A stretch of 64,000 nucleotides of DNA from Bryobacter aggregatus MPL3 (GCF_000702445.1 NZ_JNIF01000003.1:372001-436000), one strand, 5' to 3'. Positions 15,760 through 23,931 are shown, numbered from the stretch's first letter. A program made the numbers and translations. The notes: a model not told the origin generated them from the sequence alone.

Positions 15760-18576
15760 CTAGATAGTACACTTTCCAGTCGCTTCGTCGATTAAGCAGC
15801 CTGTGACAACCTCTCTCTTCTTCGGATTGGTTAACGCTGGATCAACCATGATTATCAAAGGCATGCGGAGCAAGTTGAGCAGACTCTCTCCAGCCGTGGC
15901 AGCAATCAGCGCAGCCGAGGGTCGGTATGCATTGATGGCCGCAGCCAGAGTAGGAATGGTCTTGCCCGCGTTGTTCTTATTCAAGAGATCGAGAAAATCC
16001 CGAATTGCCTTGCTGTTCGAGTTGAGTATGCCATTGGCAGCTTGCTTCCACTGTGAGAGACTCCACGAGTTTCGACTGGCACCAAACTGCTTCTCAAAGC
16101 CTTGTAGGATTTGGTCTGCGGCAGCATTGTAGGCACGATGCATGCCATTGAAGCCCGGCTGGTTGGGGTACCCCACGCCAGCAGCTCCAGCTTTCACAGC
16201 GTTCGTAAACTCCGCCGCGAGACCGGTCAAACCTTGCCGCGCTGGAATAAGATGATGTCCGTCGACTGGTGCTTCACCAAACGGATCGACGAACCGCAGG
16301 GGATTGTTTAGCGCGTAGGTGTACTTGTTCCAATTTTGAGGATTCTCAAGGAACTCGTTCATTTGGCTTCGAGCGGCCTCTGAAGGCAGACCCGCAGCCG
16401 TTGCCATTTGAGCGATCATAATTGGATTGTGCGGGTCTGCCGATGTAAAGCGCCCCATGGCCGAACTCATATACCTCGCCCCAAAGTAATCCAGCCCCGT
16501 CTCGGCATCCCGTTCCTTGCCGGTAAACCTCTGCGTCGGCGTCATCCCACTCGTCGTCAGCGTCGAAGCGCTCCGATACGCGGTATCCCCACCCGTCAAC
16601 TCCCCTCCAAACGGAAAGTAATCAAATCGCCGCGTAGCATTCGTCCCGTCCGTGATCAGCCGGGTGCTTCCCAGATGGTCGGTATGCAAATACTGCGTCC
16701 CACCAGTCTCCTGCACCCCGCCATACTCCGCCACCAGATGTCCCATCACATCGTAAACAAAGATCGTTGCAGCAGCAGTGCCGGTCTTCTTCGTCACCCG
16801 CCTCCCATCACCGTCGTAAGCGTACACCGTCGCCGCCCCAACGCTCGGCGTACTCGTCCGCAGGCGCTCCTCGTGATCAAACAGCAGACTGCTCCGCCCG
16901 TCATTCGCCAGTTGCCCTCCCGCATCGTAGCTGCTGCCCGCAATCCGGTTTCCAGGAAACAGACTCAGCACATTCGCTTCCGTACAAGCCGCCACCTGCG
17001 GCGTCATCGGACTCAGATCCGGCCGAAGCACCACCGCACGATTGCCGTGGCGGTCATAGCAGTAGCTCTCCGCAATGCCGGTTCCTCCAGCAGTCGGGCC
17101 CTCACTAAAGCTGCTAAGTCGGTTCAACTCGTCGTAAGTATAAACCTGCTTCACGTTCAATCCACCCGGCCCACGAATCGTCTGCTCCTTTGGATTCCCG
17201 TTATTCGTGTTCCCGTATCCATACCCAAGATACAACTTCTCCACGGGCAACGAACACCCCGCATCCGGGCATTGCGCCACCGTCAGGCTGGTCAACTGTA
17301 AACGATTCGGGTCATATTGATAGCGCTCCCGCAGATTATCGCCATTCAACCGCAACGTATCCAGTGCTCCATGCGCTGTGTAACTCGCGCTCTTCACATA
17401 CTGCGTCGCCTGGCTAGACTTCGATCCCGTGACTGCCGTCACCTGGGCGATGTCGTCATAGGTGTACATCACTTCCCGCTCACTCGGGTAACGTTCCTTC
17501 CACAGCGAACCGTTCCGCAGATACTCATAGCCAGGCAAGGTATCGGTGCCAAAGCGATAGGTCGTCCCGTCTGTGATCTGGCGCGATCGCGTTGGCCGGC
17601 CCATCGCATCAAAACTGTCAGTTGCCGTCACTGTTCCGCCCGTCACCTCCACACGTGTCAATCGGCCCTTGGGATAACTTGTAAGTCCTAGGGACGGATT
17701 ATGTACGTCATAGCTGTAGGTGACCGAAGGCGTGCTCACACCATTTGGCGTCCCCGTATAAGCCTTCGACTGAATGCGATTCCAGGCATCATAGTGGAAT
17801 CTCGTTGTCGCCGTCACTGTCGAGGCAATACCGCGACTCTGGCTTTTGCTCGTCAGATTTCCCTTGCCATTTGTGGAAGACGTCTCATCGTATACATACG
17901 TGACCACGCCGCTTTCCGGGTTGTCTGCCGTTAACAAGCGGCCAATCCTGTCATAGCTAAAAAAACGTCGCTGGTTGCTGCCGGTACAAGCAGTTCCGGC
18001 AAGTGCACCGCCCTCGGGACAGACCGTCACCAGTGAATCAAGCACGTTGTACGCGTATCGAGTGGTGATCGACGAGGAACCCGGCCTTTCCACAACAGCA
18101 ACCAGGCGCCCCAGCCCATCCGTCTTCGTCTTCCGGGCCACCGAGGCTTCGTCAGTAACCGTGGCTCCATCCGGTTCAAACGCCGTCGTCACCGAGAGCG
18201 CATCGGGCCGGGTGACCTGAACTACGCGGTCGAGATCGTCATAACTGTTCACGGTGTAGAGATAGGGTGCCGCAGTGGTGGGGTTGGAGACTTTCCACAC
18301 CCGGCTACGGCCGTCATAGACCTTCGAAATGAAGTTCGGCCCGGTCGTTTCGAGCGTCGCACGTCCGAAACCATCAAAGCGCGTCTCACTTTGCAGCACA
18401 TCATCGTTCTGCGCGCGGAACGCAGACTTCTTCAAGATCCTCAGATTGAGAGCTGTATCTGTGTAGACATTCCCCGGCACACCGCCATTTCGCATCCGCC
18501 GCTCCCTCCCGAGCAGGACATCCTCACCCCGGCTTTGGCCGCTTTTCCGCCACCTGCCGCCGATCCCGTCTATCAT
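15760..18576 (-). CDS. RHS/YD-repeat protein, 5'-truncated, with HNH-like nuclease tip
   Basis: 938 aa. Residues 1-35 (MIDGIGGRWRKSGQ...) are unrelated to RHS; from VYTDTALNLRILKKSAF onward it is nearly identical to the second half of 29958-34241, with YD repeats, the core-end motif TGKERDAETGLDYFGARY and NNPLRFVDPFG. The tip begins APVDGHHLIPARQG and has FNGMHRAYNAAADQILQGFEKQ. The HH doublet and the distant His-x-x-Tyr-Asn recall AHH/HNH-EndoVII-type nuclease toxins. It lacks the N-terminal export region of the full protein, so it may be silent unless recombined. The WG-repeat gene follows after 7 nt. Confidence 0.7.
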   Translation of the reverse strand: MIDGIGGRWRKSGQSRGEDVLLGRERRMRNGGVPGNVYTDTALNLRILKKSAFRAQNDDVLQSETRFDGFGRATLETTGPNFISKVYDGRSRVWKVSNPTTAAPYLYTVNSYDDLDRVVQVTRPDALSVTTAFEPDGATVTDEASVARKTKTDGLGRLVAVVERPGSSSITTRYAYNVLDSLVTVCPEGGALAGTACTGSNQRRFFSYDRIGRLLTADNPESGVVTYVYDETSSTNGKGNLTSKSQSRGIASTVTATTRFHYDAWNRIQSKAYTGTPNGVSTPSVTYSYDVHNPSLGLTSYPKGRLTRVEVTGGTVTATDSFDAMGRPTRSRQITDGTTYRFGTDTLPGYEYLRNGSLWKERYPSEREVMYTYDDIAQVTAVTGSKSSQATQYVKSASYTAHGALDTLRLNGDNLRERYQYDPNRLQLTSLTVAQCPDAGCSLPVEKLYLGYGYGNTNNGNPKEQTIRGPGGLNVKQVYTYDELNRLSSFSEGPTAGGTGIAESYCYDRHGNRAVVLRPDLSPMTPQVAACTEANVLSLFPGNRIAGSSYDAGGQLANDGRSSLLFDHEERLRTSTPSVGAATVYAYDGDGRRVTKKTGTAAATIFVYDVMGHLVAEYGGVQETGGTQYLHTDHLGSTRLITDGTNATRRFDYFPFGGELTGGDTAYRSASTLTTSGMTPTQRFTGKERDAETGLDYFGARYMSSAMGRFTSADPHNPIMIAQMATAAGLPSEAARSQMNEFLENPQNWNKYTYALNNPLRFVDPFGEAPVDGHHLIPARQGLTGLAAEFTNAVKAGAAGVGYPNQPGFNGMHRAYNAAADQILQGFEKQFGASRNSWSLSQWKQAANGILNSNSKAIRDFLDLLNKNNAGKTIPTLAAAINAYRPSAALIAATAGESLLNLLRMPLIIMVDPALTNPKKREVVTGCLIDEATGKCTI
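16470..18468. repeat. RHS core block, copy A (near-identical to 30690-32690)
   Basis: About 2 kb of DNA matching the full RHS gene with only scattered differences (for example R/M-T at the SVGAAT block). The match ends sharply where the gene enters CATTCCCCGG (near 18470) while the full copy continues CATAATTCGT. A substrate for homologous recombination. Confidence 0.85.
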
Positions 18577-19044
18577 CCGGCTTCACTTTTTTCCACTTCG
18601 CTCACCACATAATATTGGGTCTATCGCTGATATACACAAGCTGTTGTGGTTGGAGCAGCCTTGCGCTTCATCGCTCCCGCACGGCTCTGTCTACATATGA
18701 GCGTGGGTTTCGACTCATGTCCTCCACGGTCGGGAGTAATTGACGGCGGCGTGGATTCAGGACGGCTCTACCGTGGGACGCAGATATAGAACCAGGGCGC
18801 TGCAAACTGGGATGCCCTGTCTGCCGTTGGCTGAGATCACCAACGTTATGTAACCGGGAATCGTGACCGCCTCAGAGGATCACTGTCGATGTGAAGGGCC
18901 AGTACGCATGACAGACACCTTCGAGCATCGGTGCAGAGTTCCCTGGTGGGACTCTGTTCCTGCATCGATGCTCTAAACCAACCGCATAACACTATAGAGA
19001 CTGCGAACGACTTCTCCAAGGCTATTCTTGAAGAACGATAGATC

Positions 19045-19138
19045 GACGTCGCTTGGGCAACGTCATGCTTCGCATGGTTCCTGTTGAACGATCTTTATTG
19101 CGTACCTGGAATGGTAAATAGCAGCAGGAACCATCATG
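19045..19138 (+). promoter_or_regulatory. Structured leader with possible leader peptide and SD-enclosing stem, copy 3
   Basis: GACGTCGC/GCAACGTC (19045-19064, one mismatch) is followed by ATGC-TTC-GCAT. A reading frame 19065-19121 encodes MLRMVPVERSLLRTWNGK then TAG. The 10-bp complement ATGGTTCCTG (19074-19083) / CAGGAACCAT (19125-19134) includes the Shine-Dalgarno site of the ATG at 19136. Compared with copy 4, a 12-nt insertion keeps the leader-peptide frame intact. Confidence 0.55.
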
Positions 19139-19411
19139 GACTCTTTGCTCACCAGCCTCGCTGACGAACTCCTCGTCCAAGACATCACCGAACCAAGCGC
19201 CGTTCTCGGCTCTCTTTCCGATCACGATCTCCAAGCCGCCTACGATCACGTCCTCGAACAGTTCGCCCTGGAGCTTGTGATCGGCGCTCACGAAAATTCC
19301 GAGTGGCATGACGGCAAGCTCGTCATCGCTGGCAGCCAAGCCAACATCCATCTCCTGCAAGCCGCCTTCTACGCCGTCAAGCTCGAATGCCAGCGGCGTG
19401 TGAGCTATTGA
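19136..19411 (+). CDS. Conserved small protein family, copy 3 (intact)
   Basis: 91 aa: LADELLVQDITEPSAVLG...HVLEQFALELVIGAHENSEW...KLVIAGSQANIHLLQAAFYAVKLECQRR. Versus copy 4 most base changes are at third codon positions (GAG-CTT/GAA-CTG; GAAAATTCC/GAGAACTCG), which shows that this strand and frame are under protein-level selection, even though a long antisense frame exists. No signal peptide, membrane segment or known motif; predicted mainly helical and acidic. I do not recognise it. It faces the hypothetical gene at 19432 tail to tail. Confidence 0.7.
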   Translation: MDSLLTSLADELLVQDITEPSAVLGSLSDHDLQAAYDHVLEQFALELVIGAHENSEWHDGKLVIAGSQANIHLLQAAFYAVKLECQRRVSY

Positions 19412-19431
19412 AGCATGCCATCGCTTGAGCG

Positions 19432-19797
19432 TCACGACTTTTTTCGTCGCACAGCGGTAGCCTTGGACTTCGGCTTGACAGCCGGGAGTTCCTTGACAGG
19501 CATTCTTGTCAGAGACTCTACAACCGTAAACGTGAACTCGCTAACCAGTTCGTCCTGACCCTTCACCCTGAAGCGATTAACCCCAGTGCGCCCTGTTGAG
19601 GGCATAAGCGATACAAATTCCAACGTCTGCCCGTCGAATTTGAGGTCGGAGACTTTCATTGCTTCACCGTCTTGATAGTCTTTAGCCGTCACCTTATATG
19701 CTGCTCCGGACTTTCTAATGTTGTATTCGACCAAATAGTCGTCGGAATCAAATGGCTGACTCGACACCCACTTGCCGACAAAGGCATCTTTACGCAT
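19432..19797 (-). CDS. Hypothetical beta-rich protein, possible orphan immunity
   Basis: 121 aa without signal peptide. It opens DAFVGKWVSSQPFDSDDYLVEYNIRKSG and continues with alternating strands (LKFDGQTLEFVSLMPSTGRTGVNRFRVKG...SEFTFTVVE), ending in a basic tail PKSKATAVRRKKS. The 'GkW' opening and strand pattern are lipocalin-like, but no family is claimed. No toxin tip precedes it: the sequence upstream of its start is repeat copy 4. It may be the leftover immunity half of a lost cassette. Confidence 0.5.
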   Translation of the reverse strand: MRKDAFVGKWVSSQPFDSDDYLVEYNIRKSGAAYKVTAKDYQDGEAMKVSDLKFDGQTLEFVSLMPSTGRTGVNRFRVKGQDELVSEFTFTVVESLTRMPVKELPAVKPKSKATAVRRKKS

Positions 19798-20117
19798 TTA
19801 CTGTGTACCCTCCTCAGGCTTCTTCTTCGGCGGCGGCGGTGGCTTGGGAGCGGGATAGTCGGCTGGTTGCTGAGATCACCAACGTTATGTAGCCGGGAAT
19901 CGTGACCGCCTCAGAGGATCACGGTCGATGTGAAGGGCCAGTACGCATGACACCTTCGAGCATCGGTGCAGAGTTCCTTGGTGGGACTCTGTTCCTGCAT
20001 CGATGCTCTAAACCAACCGCATGAGACCTAAAGAAAACAGATTCTAAGGAACTGGATGCGAAGCATCCGTGAGCGAAGCGAACTGCTTCAAGAATGTTCT
20101 TGAGGAAACGATGGATC

Positions 20118-20200
20118 GACGTTGCTCATCGCAACGTCATGCTTCGCATGGTTCCTCTTTTGCGTACCTGGAATGGTAAATAGCAGCAGGAACCAACATG
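20118..20200 (+). promoter_or_regulatory. Structured leader with possible leader peptide and SD-enclosing stem, copy 4
   Basis: GACGTTGC (20118-20125) pairs with GCAACGTC (20131-20138). The frame 20139-20183 encodes MLRMVPLLRTWNGK and ends at TAG. TGGTTCCT (20149-20156) pairs with AGGAACCA (20188-20195), covering the Shine-Dalgarno AGGA before ATG 20198. Translation of the leader peptide would open this stem. Confidence 0.55.
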
Positions 20201-20512
20201 GACTCTTTGCTCACCAACCTCGCCGACGAACTCCTCGTCCAAGACATCACCGAACCGAGCGCCGTTCTCGGCTCTCTTTCCGATCTCGATCTCCAAGCCG
20301 CCTACGATCACATCCTCGAACAGTTCGCCCTGGAACTGCTGATCGGTGCTCACGAGAACTCGGACTGGTCCAACGGCAAACTCGTCATCGACGCCAACCA
20401 CGGCCCCATCCATCTCCTCCAAGCCGCCTTCTATGCGGTGAAGCTCGAATGCCAGCGGCGGGTCTCGGGGGCTATCGGCGGTCGATCAGACGTTCGACGC
20501 CCTCCGCTCTGA
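20198..20512 (+). CDS. Conserved small protein family, copy 4 (intact)
   Basis: 104 aa, about 85% identical to copy 3 over the first 88 residues (LADELLVQDITEPSAVLGSL, LEQFALELLIGAHENSDW, IHLLQAAFYAVKLECQRRV) with a different tail SGAIGGRSDVRRPPL. Differences cluster at SQAN/NHGP in the middle. It ends 29 nt from the stop of the convergent TonB-like gene at 20542. Function unknown; the conserved partner is always an immunity-type gene on the opposite strand. Confidence 0.68.
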   Translation: MDSLLTNLADELLVQDITEPSAVLGSLSDLDLQAAYDHILEQFALELLIGAHENSDWSNGKLVIDANHGPIHLLQAAFYAVKLECQRRVSGAIGGRSDVRRPPL

Positions 20513-20541
20513 TCAAGTGAACGAGTAAAAGCAACCCTGCA

Positions 20542-20970
20542 TCACTTGCCAACCGTCAACGCCCTTACTGGTTTAGCGACGATTCTGACTGACTCTGGAA
20601 GACGCAATAATATCTCTGGATTCTCAGGTTGCATGACTTCCTGCTTTTCAAGCTCGTACACGAATCGGACGTTGACTGTCCCGGATACCTCTGGGCCGAA
20701 TCGCCAACTGAGAACGTTTCGACGAGCAGCCGACGCCAGCAACGCATTTGCGTGGGCCGTTGGCTCAGCCTGCTGAACAACACCGTTGACAACACGAACT
20801 GCGAGAACTACGGTGCCTTCCAACCGGGCCGCAATTGCAGTCGGGGGATACAGCGGCAACTCGCCTGCTGTCACAATAGTCCTAACGTCCAAGCTCTCCG
20901 CAAGAAGGGTGGCCGTCAAGACCAGATTCATCGTCAGCAGCATTGCGGCATTCCGCAGTCGGATGTACAT
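20542..20970 (-). CDS. Exported TonB C-terminal-like protein, candidate immunity
   Basis: 142 aa. The N-terminal hydrophobic stretch (MLLTMNLVLTATLLAESL) is a signal peptide or anchor. The domain then shows the TonB-C pattern: TAGELPLYPPTAIAARLEGTVVLAVRVVNGVV, ASAARRNVLSWRFGPEVSGTVNVRFVYEL. It is more distant from 2259 and 7953 than those are from each other and ends differently. It follows the HEGTHVRDA tip at 20985 by 14 nt. This third independent pairing is what makes the toxin/TonB-like association convincing. Confidence 0.62.
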   Translation of the reverse strand: MYIRLRNAAMLLTMNLVLTATLLAESLDVRTIVTAGELPLYPPTAIAARLEGTVVLAVRVVNGVVQQAEPTAHANALLASAARRNVLSWRFGPEVSGTVNVRFVYELEKQEVMQPENPEILLRLPESVRIVAKPVRALTVGK

Positions 20971-20984
20971 ATTGTTCTCCTCGT

Positions 20985-21686
20985 CTATGGCTTCGGCGGT
21001 GCGGGAGTCGTAATTGCCGGGAATTGCCGCATTCCCAACTGATTCACGAACGGGAACGAACCCCCAGTATCGATGAATCGGTTGTAGCCGTTTGCCGGGT
21101 TAGCAAGCAGGATCATCGTTGTCCCCCGAACCTGGGCGGCGCTCATTCCGGGGCCGAAGGTACAAGGACCACCGCCGCATGCACCCATTTGAGCGGTCTT
21201 ACCCGCTTCAGATAGAACCGCCGCTGACACGGCGTAGGCATTCATTTCGGTCTGCCAGCTTGTCAGGTTCCTTGATAGGTCGTACTGGCCGTCCATCGTC
21301 GCTGTAGCGGCAAAAGCCTGTGCATCCCGGACATGAGTTCCTTCATGGGCAATCGTGTCCCGGAGGCTCACCCCCGACTGACCAGTTTTTATGACGACAT
21401 CCACGTTCGCACGAAACTTTGACGAGTCGTTGGGATCGATCCCGAGCGAGGCTGTAGCTGTCCCGGCTTTGCCTTTTCCCGGATCGCCAAAGCGAACCGC
21501 AACTCCATTATCATTGCCGACCCCACCGTAGGAGGATGCACCTGCTCTCACATCTGAGTTCTTGCTCTTTAGCGCCTCCTGCCGTTGCTTCTCGAAATCC
21601 TTGCATTGACTCTCTGTTCCGTTGCACACATACATCCCGGTCGGGTCAATCAAGCGCAAGGGATTGTTACGCACATAAGAGTACAT
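20985..21686 (-). CDS. RHS tip with HEXXH metallopeptidase motif, cut from its core by a nonsense codon
   Basis: 233 aa from ATG 21686 (MYSYVRNNPLRLIDPTGM). The upstream RHS core frame is the same and ends VDPQ-TAG-WN, where intact genes have QQWNMYSY or PQSWN; one C-to-T change (CAG to TAG) separates them. The tip has a Cys pair near its start (VCNGTESQCKDFE), a Gly/Asn linker, TIAHEGTHVRDAQAF and ~35 residues later WQTEMNAYAVS, giving HExxH plus a distal Glu. Without reinitiation the toxin would not be made, or would be made without its shell. Confidence 0.62.
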   Translation of the reverse strand: MYSYVRNNPLRLIDPTGMYVCNGTESQCKDFEKQRQEALKSKNSDVRAGASSYGGVGNDNGVAVRFGDPGKGKAGTATASLGIDPNDSSKFRANVDVVIKTGQSGVSLRDTIAHEGTHVRDAQAFAATATMDGQYDLSRNLTSWQTEMNAYAVSAAVLSEAGKTAQMGACGGGPCTFGPGMSAAQVRGTTMILLANPANGYNRFIDTGGSFPFVNQLGMRQFPAITTPAPPKP

Positions 21687-22492
21687 GTTCCACTACTGCG
21701 GATCGACGAATTTTTGATCCATGATTATCATCGGATCAGGACTCGTAAACCGCCCCTGCGCCGCCGACATATAACGCGCCCCGAAGTAATCCAGCCCAGT
21801 CTCCCCATCTCTCTCTTTGCCGGTAAATCGCTGCGCCGGCGTAACCCCACTCGCCGTCAGCGTCGAAGCACTCCGGTAAGTCGTATCCCCACCCGTCAAC
21901 TCCCCTCCAAACGGAAAGTAATCAAATCGTCGCGTCGCATTCGTCCCGTCCGTGATCAGCCGGGTGCTCCCCAGATGGTCGGTATGCAAATACTGCGTCC
22001 CACCAGTCTCCTGCACCCCGCCATACTCCGCCACCAACTGCCCCATCACATCGTAAACAAAGATCGTCGCAGCAGCAGTACCCGTCTTCTTCGTCACACG
22101 CTTCCCATCGCCGTCGTAAGCGTAGACCGTCGCCGCACCAACGCTCGGCGTACTCGTCCGATTGGGTCTTTCTTCTTCTCTTTCTGTGACGGAGACGAGG
22201 TAAACCACTGCCAGAGCCCCAAATACAGCTTCTCCACTGGCAACGAACACCCCGCATCCGGGCATTGCGCCACCGTCAGGCTGGTCAGTTGCAAACGATT
22301 CGGGTCATATTGATAGCGCTCCCGCAGATTGTCGCCGTTCAAACGCAACGTATCCAGTGCGCCATACGGCGTATAACTTGCACTCTTCACATATTGCGTC
22401 GTCTGGCTAGACTTCGATCCCATGACTGTCGTCACCTGGGCGATGTCGTCATAGCTGTACATCACTTCTCGCTCACTCGGGTAACGTTCCTT
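21687..22492 (-). pseudogene. RHS core fragment with internal deletion
   Basis: Two blocks remain. 22200-22492 encodes KERYPSEREVMYSYDDIAQ...PVEKLYLG; 21690-22165 encodes TSTPSVGAATVYAYDGDG...LDYFGARYMSAAQGRFTSPDP. Between them ~40 nt of unrelated sequence replaces the ~0.8 kb found in intact cores. The upstream edge is the IS5 end at 22497 and the downstream edge is the nonsense codon before 20985-21686. Very similar at DNA level to the 29958 core. Confidence 0.75.
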
Positions 22493-22496
22493 CTAG

Positions 22497-23353
22497 AAGC
22501 GGTCTCATAAACGTCTGAGTAAGAGTTGTAAGCAACCGAGGCGAACGAAGCCGAGGAAGTTTTCGACGTGATATTCCCAACGATTGACCAAGCGTCGAAA
22601 GTGATGAAGCCACGCAAATAGTCGTTCGACGCGCCAGCGCCTACGGTAACGGCGCAGCGGACGACCATCCTGAGTCTTGCCCCGGTTGCGCCGATTCGGC
22701 GCGATCATTTCGATGCCGTACTCTTCGGCAAGTTTTTCGTCGAGCTTGTCCGAGTCGTAGGCTTTGTCTCCGATGAGCCGCTTGGGCAGGTCGTTGAGGA
22801 AGCTTCCGGCCAAAACGTCTTCCACAAGCTGGCACTCGGCTGGCGAAGCGCTGTCGACAGCAACGGCGAGAGGAAGACTGTTACCAGCGGCGATAGCGAT
22901 GATCTTCGTGCCCTTGCCGCGGCGGGTGGGACCAACGGCGAGGCCCCCTTTTTTGCGCTCGCGAATGTGGCATCGACGAACGCTTCTTCCAGATTCAACT
23001 GACCTCGCTCATGTAAGTAGTGGGCCAACACTCTCAGCGTCTCTTCCAGCTTTCCGCTTCGCACCCACTGTTGAAAACGTCGGTGACAGGTCTGGTACGG
23101 CGGATATCTTTCCGGCAGTTCACGCCACTGCGCCCCACTCCCTAAAACCCACATCACCCCGTTCAACACGCATCGAGTATCGTGCCACGGCCTGCCACGG
23201 TTATCCGCCCGACGCTGCGGGCGCAGCACCGGCTCCACAACTTCCCATTGGTCGTCTTTTAAATCCCATCGTCCGCGCATACACTTCCGCGCAATTCACC
23301 AGAGCTCTTCCAGATTCTCATATTCCGCCCGCTTGTGGTTTATGAGACCGCTT
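22497..23353. mobile_element. IS5-family element, copy 1
   Basis: 857 bp with perfect terminal inverted repeats AAGCGGTCTCATAAAC at both ends, flanked on each side by CTAG (22493-22496 and 23354-23357), consistent with a target duplication of CTAG or of the central TA. Same as copy 2 at 27405 throughout what I compared. It lies exactly at the edge of an RHS fragment; the other flank is not RHS, so an IS-mediated deletion is likely. Confidence 0.85.
22505..23280 (-). CDS. IS5-family transposase expressed by -1 frameshift
   Basis: OrfA (from ATG 23280) gives [18 protein letters not shown], a DUF4096-type N-terminus, and the first Asp in [14 protein letters not shown]. The catalytic domain continues in the -1 frame: [31 protein letters not shown] (second Asp) and [19 protein letters not shown] (Glu). 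The join is at A AAA AAG (22954-22948), in frame for the canonical slippery heptamer. The DDE set is complete, so the element may be active. Confidence 0.85.
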
Positions 23354-23427
23354 CTAGAATGTTTGCAGCCGTTGGTCAAAACCGGCACTAAGGTGTGGCA
23401 AAGAGGCTCAATCGATGCCTCTGCCCC

Positions 23428-23931
23428 TCACCGAGGTCGATCTGATTTACCCTCCAGCCAGTTAACGAATTTTTTCAGTTCCTCAAACCGAGATTTTGGC
23501 AGGAGATATCGCTTATTGACTAAGATGATCCGATCAGGGCCAGAGAACGTTGATTCAGGGTCGATCTGCAATTCAACAGCTTTCGGTAATGGACCACCAT
23601 CATAAGGAAGTATGTCTTCATCTAACAAAACAAGACCCGCTCCATTCCAAATGCGGCAATGGACGCGTTGCTCAACATCAGCGGCTATGCATTGCTGCCA
23701 CCAGCCAATCTTGGCACCAAATACAAACACTGCATCGGCAGGCACATTCTGCGGCCGAACAACTTTAGAGGCACACCCACAAACGAAACACAGAAGTAGA
23801 AGTACACTCACGCCACAACAGCAATATTGTTTCCGTACTCGCTGAATCTGTTTCTCACTGTTCCTGATTAGAAAATTCCGTCTATGCTGATGGACAAAAT
23901 TTTTCAATGAACAATTGCCTTCGTACATCAT
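23428..23931 (-). CDS. Lipoprotein-like candidate immunity protein (papain-like tip family)
   Basis: About 167 aa from ATG 23931, whose ATGA overlaps the stop of the RHS gene at 23928. After a basic stretch comes YCCCGVSVLLLLCFVCGCAS, a signal with a lipobox-like VCGC. The mature domain has FGAKIGWWQQC, CRIWNGAGLVLLDEDILPYDGG, then IDPESTFSGPDRIILVNKRYLLPKSRFEELKKFV. This agrees along its length with 29553-29957 (GWWQYC, CIIWNLRGAVLYDE, PYDQRG, GGPSEIALSNGRILLPESRFSELKQFL). Both follow papain-like tips. I infer a membrane-anchored immunity protein. Confidence 0.68.
   Translation of the reverse strand: MMYEGNCSLKNFVHQHRRNFLIRNSEKQIQRVRKQYCCCGVSVLLLLCFVCGCASKVVRPQNVPADAVFVFGAKIGWWQQCIAADVEQRVHCRIWNGAGLVLLDEDILPYDGGPLPKAVELQIDPESTFSGPDRIILVNKRYLLPKSRFEELKKFVNWLEGKSDRPR

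Larger units (their letters stand above)
18691..19411 (+). repeat. Dispersed leader plus small-ORF repeat, copy 3
   Basis: The most complete copy: leader 18691-19135 and intact small ORF 19136-19411. It shares the CATGTCCTCCACGGTCGGGA block with copy 1. It shares the GAGATCACCAACGTTATGTA through CTCTAAACCAACCGCAT stretch with copy 4. It starts ~110 nt upstream of the truncated RHS gene's 5' end and stops 20 nt before the stop of the convergent gene at 19432. Confidence 0.85.
19866..20512 (+). repeat. Dispersed leader plus small-ORF repeat, copy 4 (5'-shortened)
   Basis: Begins at TTGCTGAGATCACCAACG within the leader; the first ~175 nt of copy 3 are missing because the cassette with 19432-19797 abuts here. 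It has an extra block GGATGC-GAA-GCATCC followed by GTGAGCGAAGCGAAC, the latter also present at 1985 in copy 2. Confidence 0.8.

Noticed and set aside
16408-17301. Plus-strand frames across the RHS cores (Arg/His-rich proteins at 16408, 24858, 30606)
   Set aside because: They mirror the GC-rich codons of the RHS genes and recur only because the cores are repeated.
19022-20422. Long antisense reading frames over the small-protein copies (19022-19435, 20126-20422, 1919-2284)
   Set aside because: Base changes between copies fall on third positions of the sense frame, so the antisense frames are shadows.
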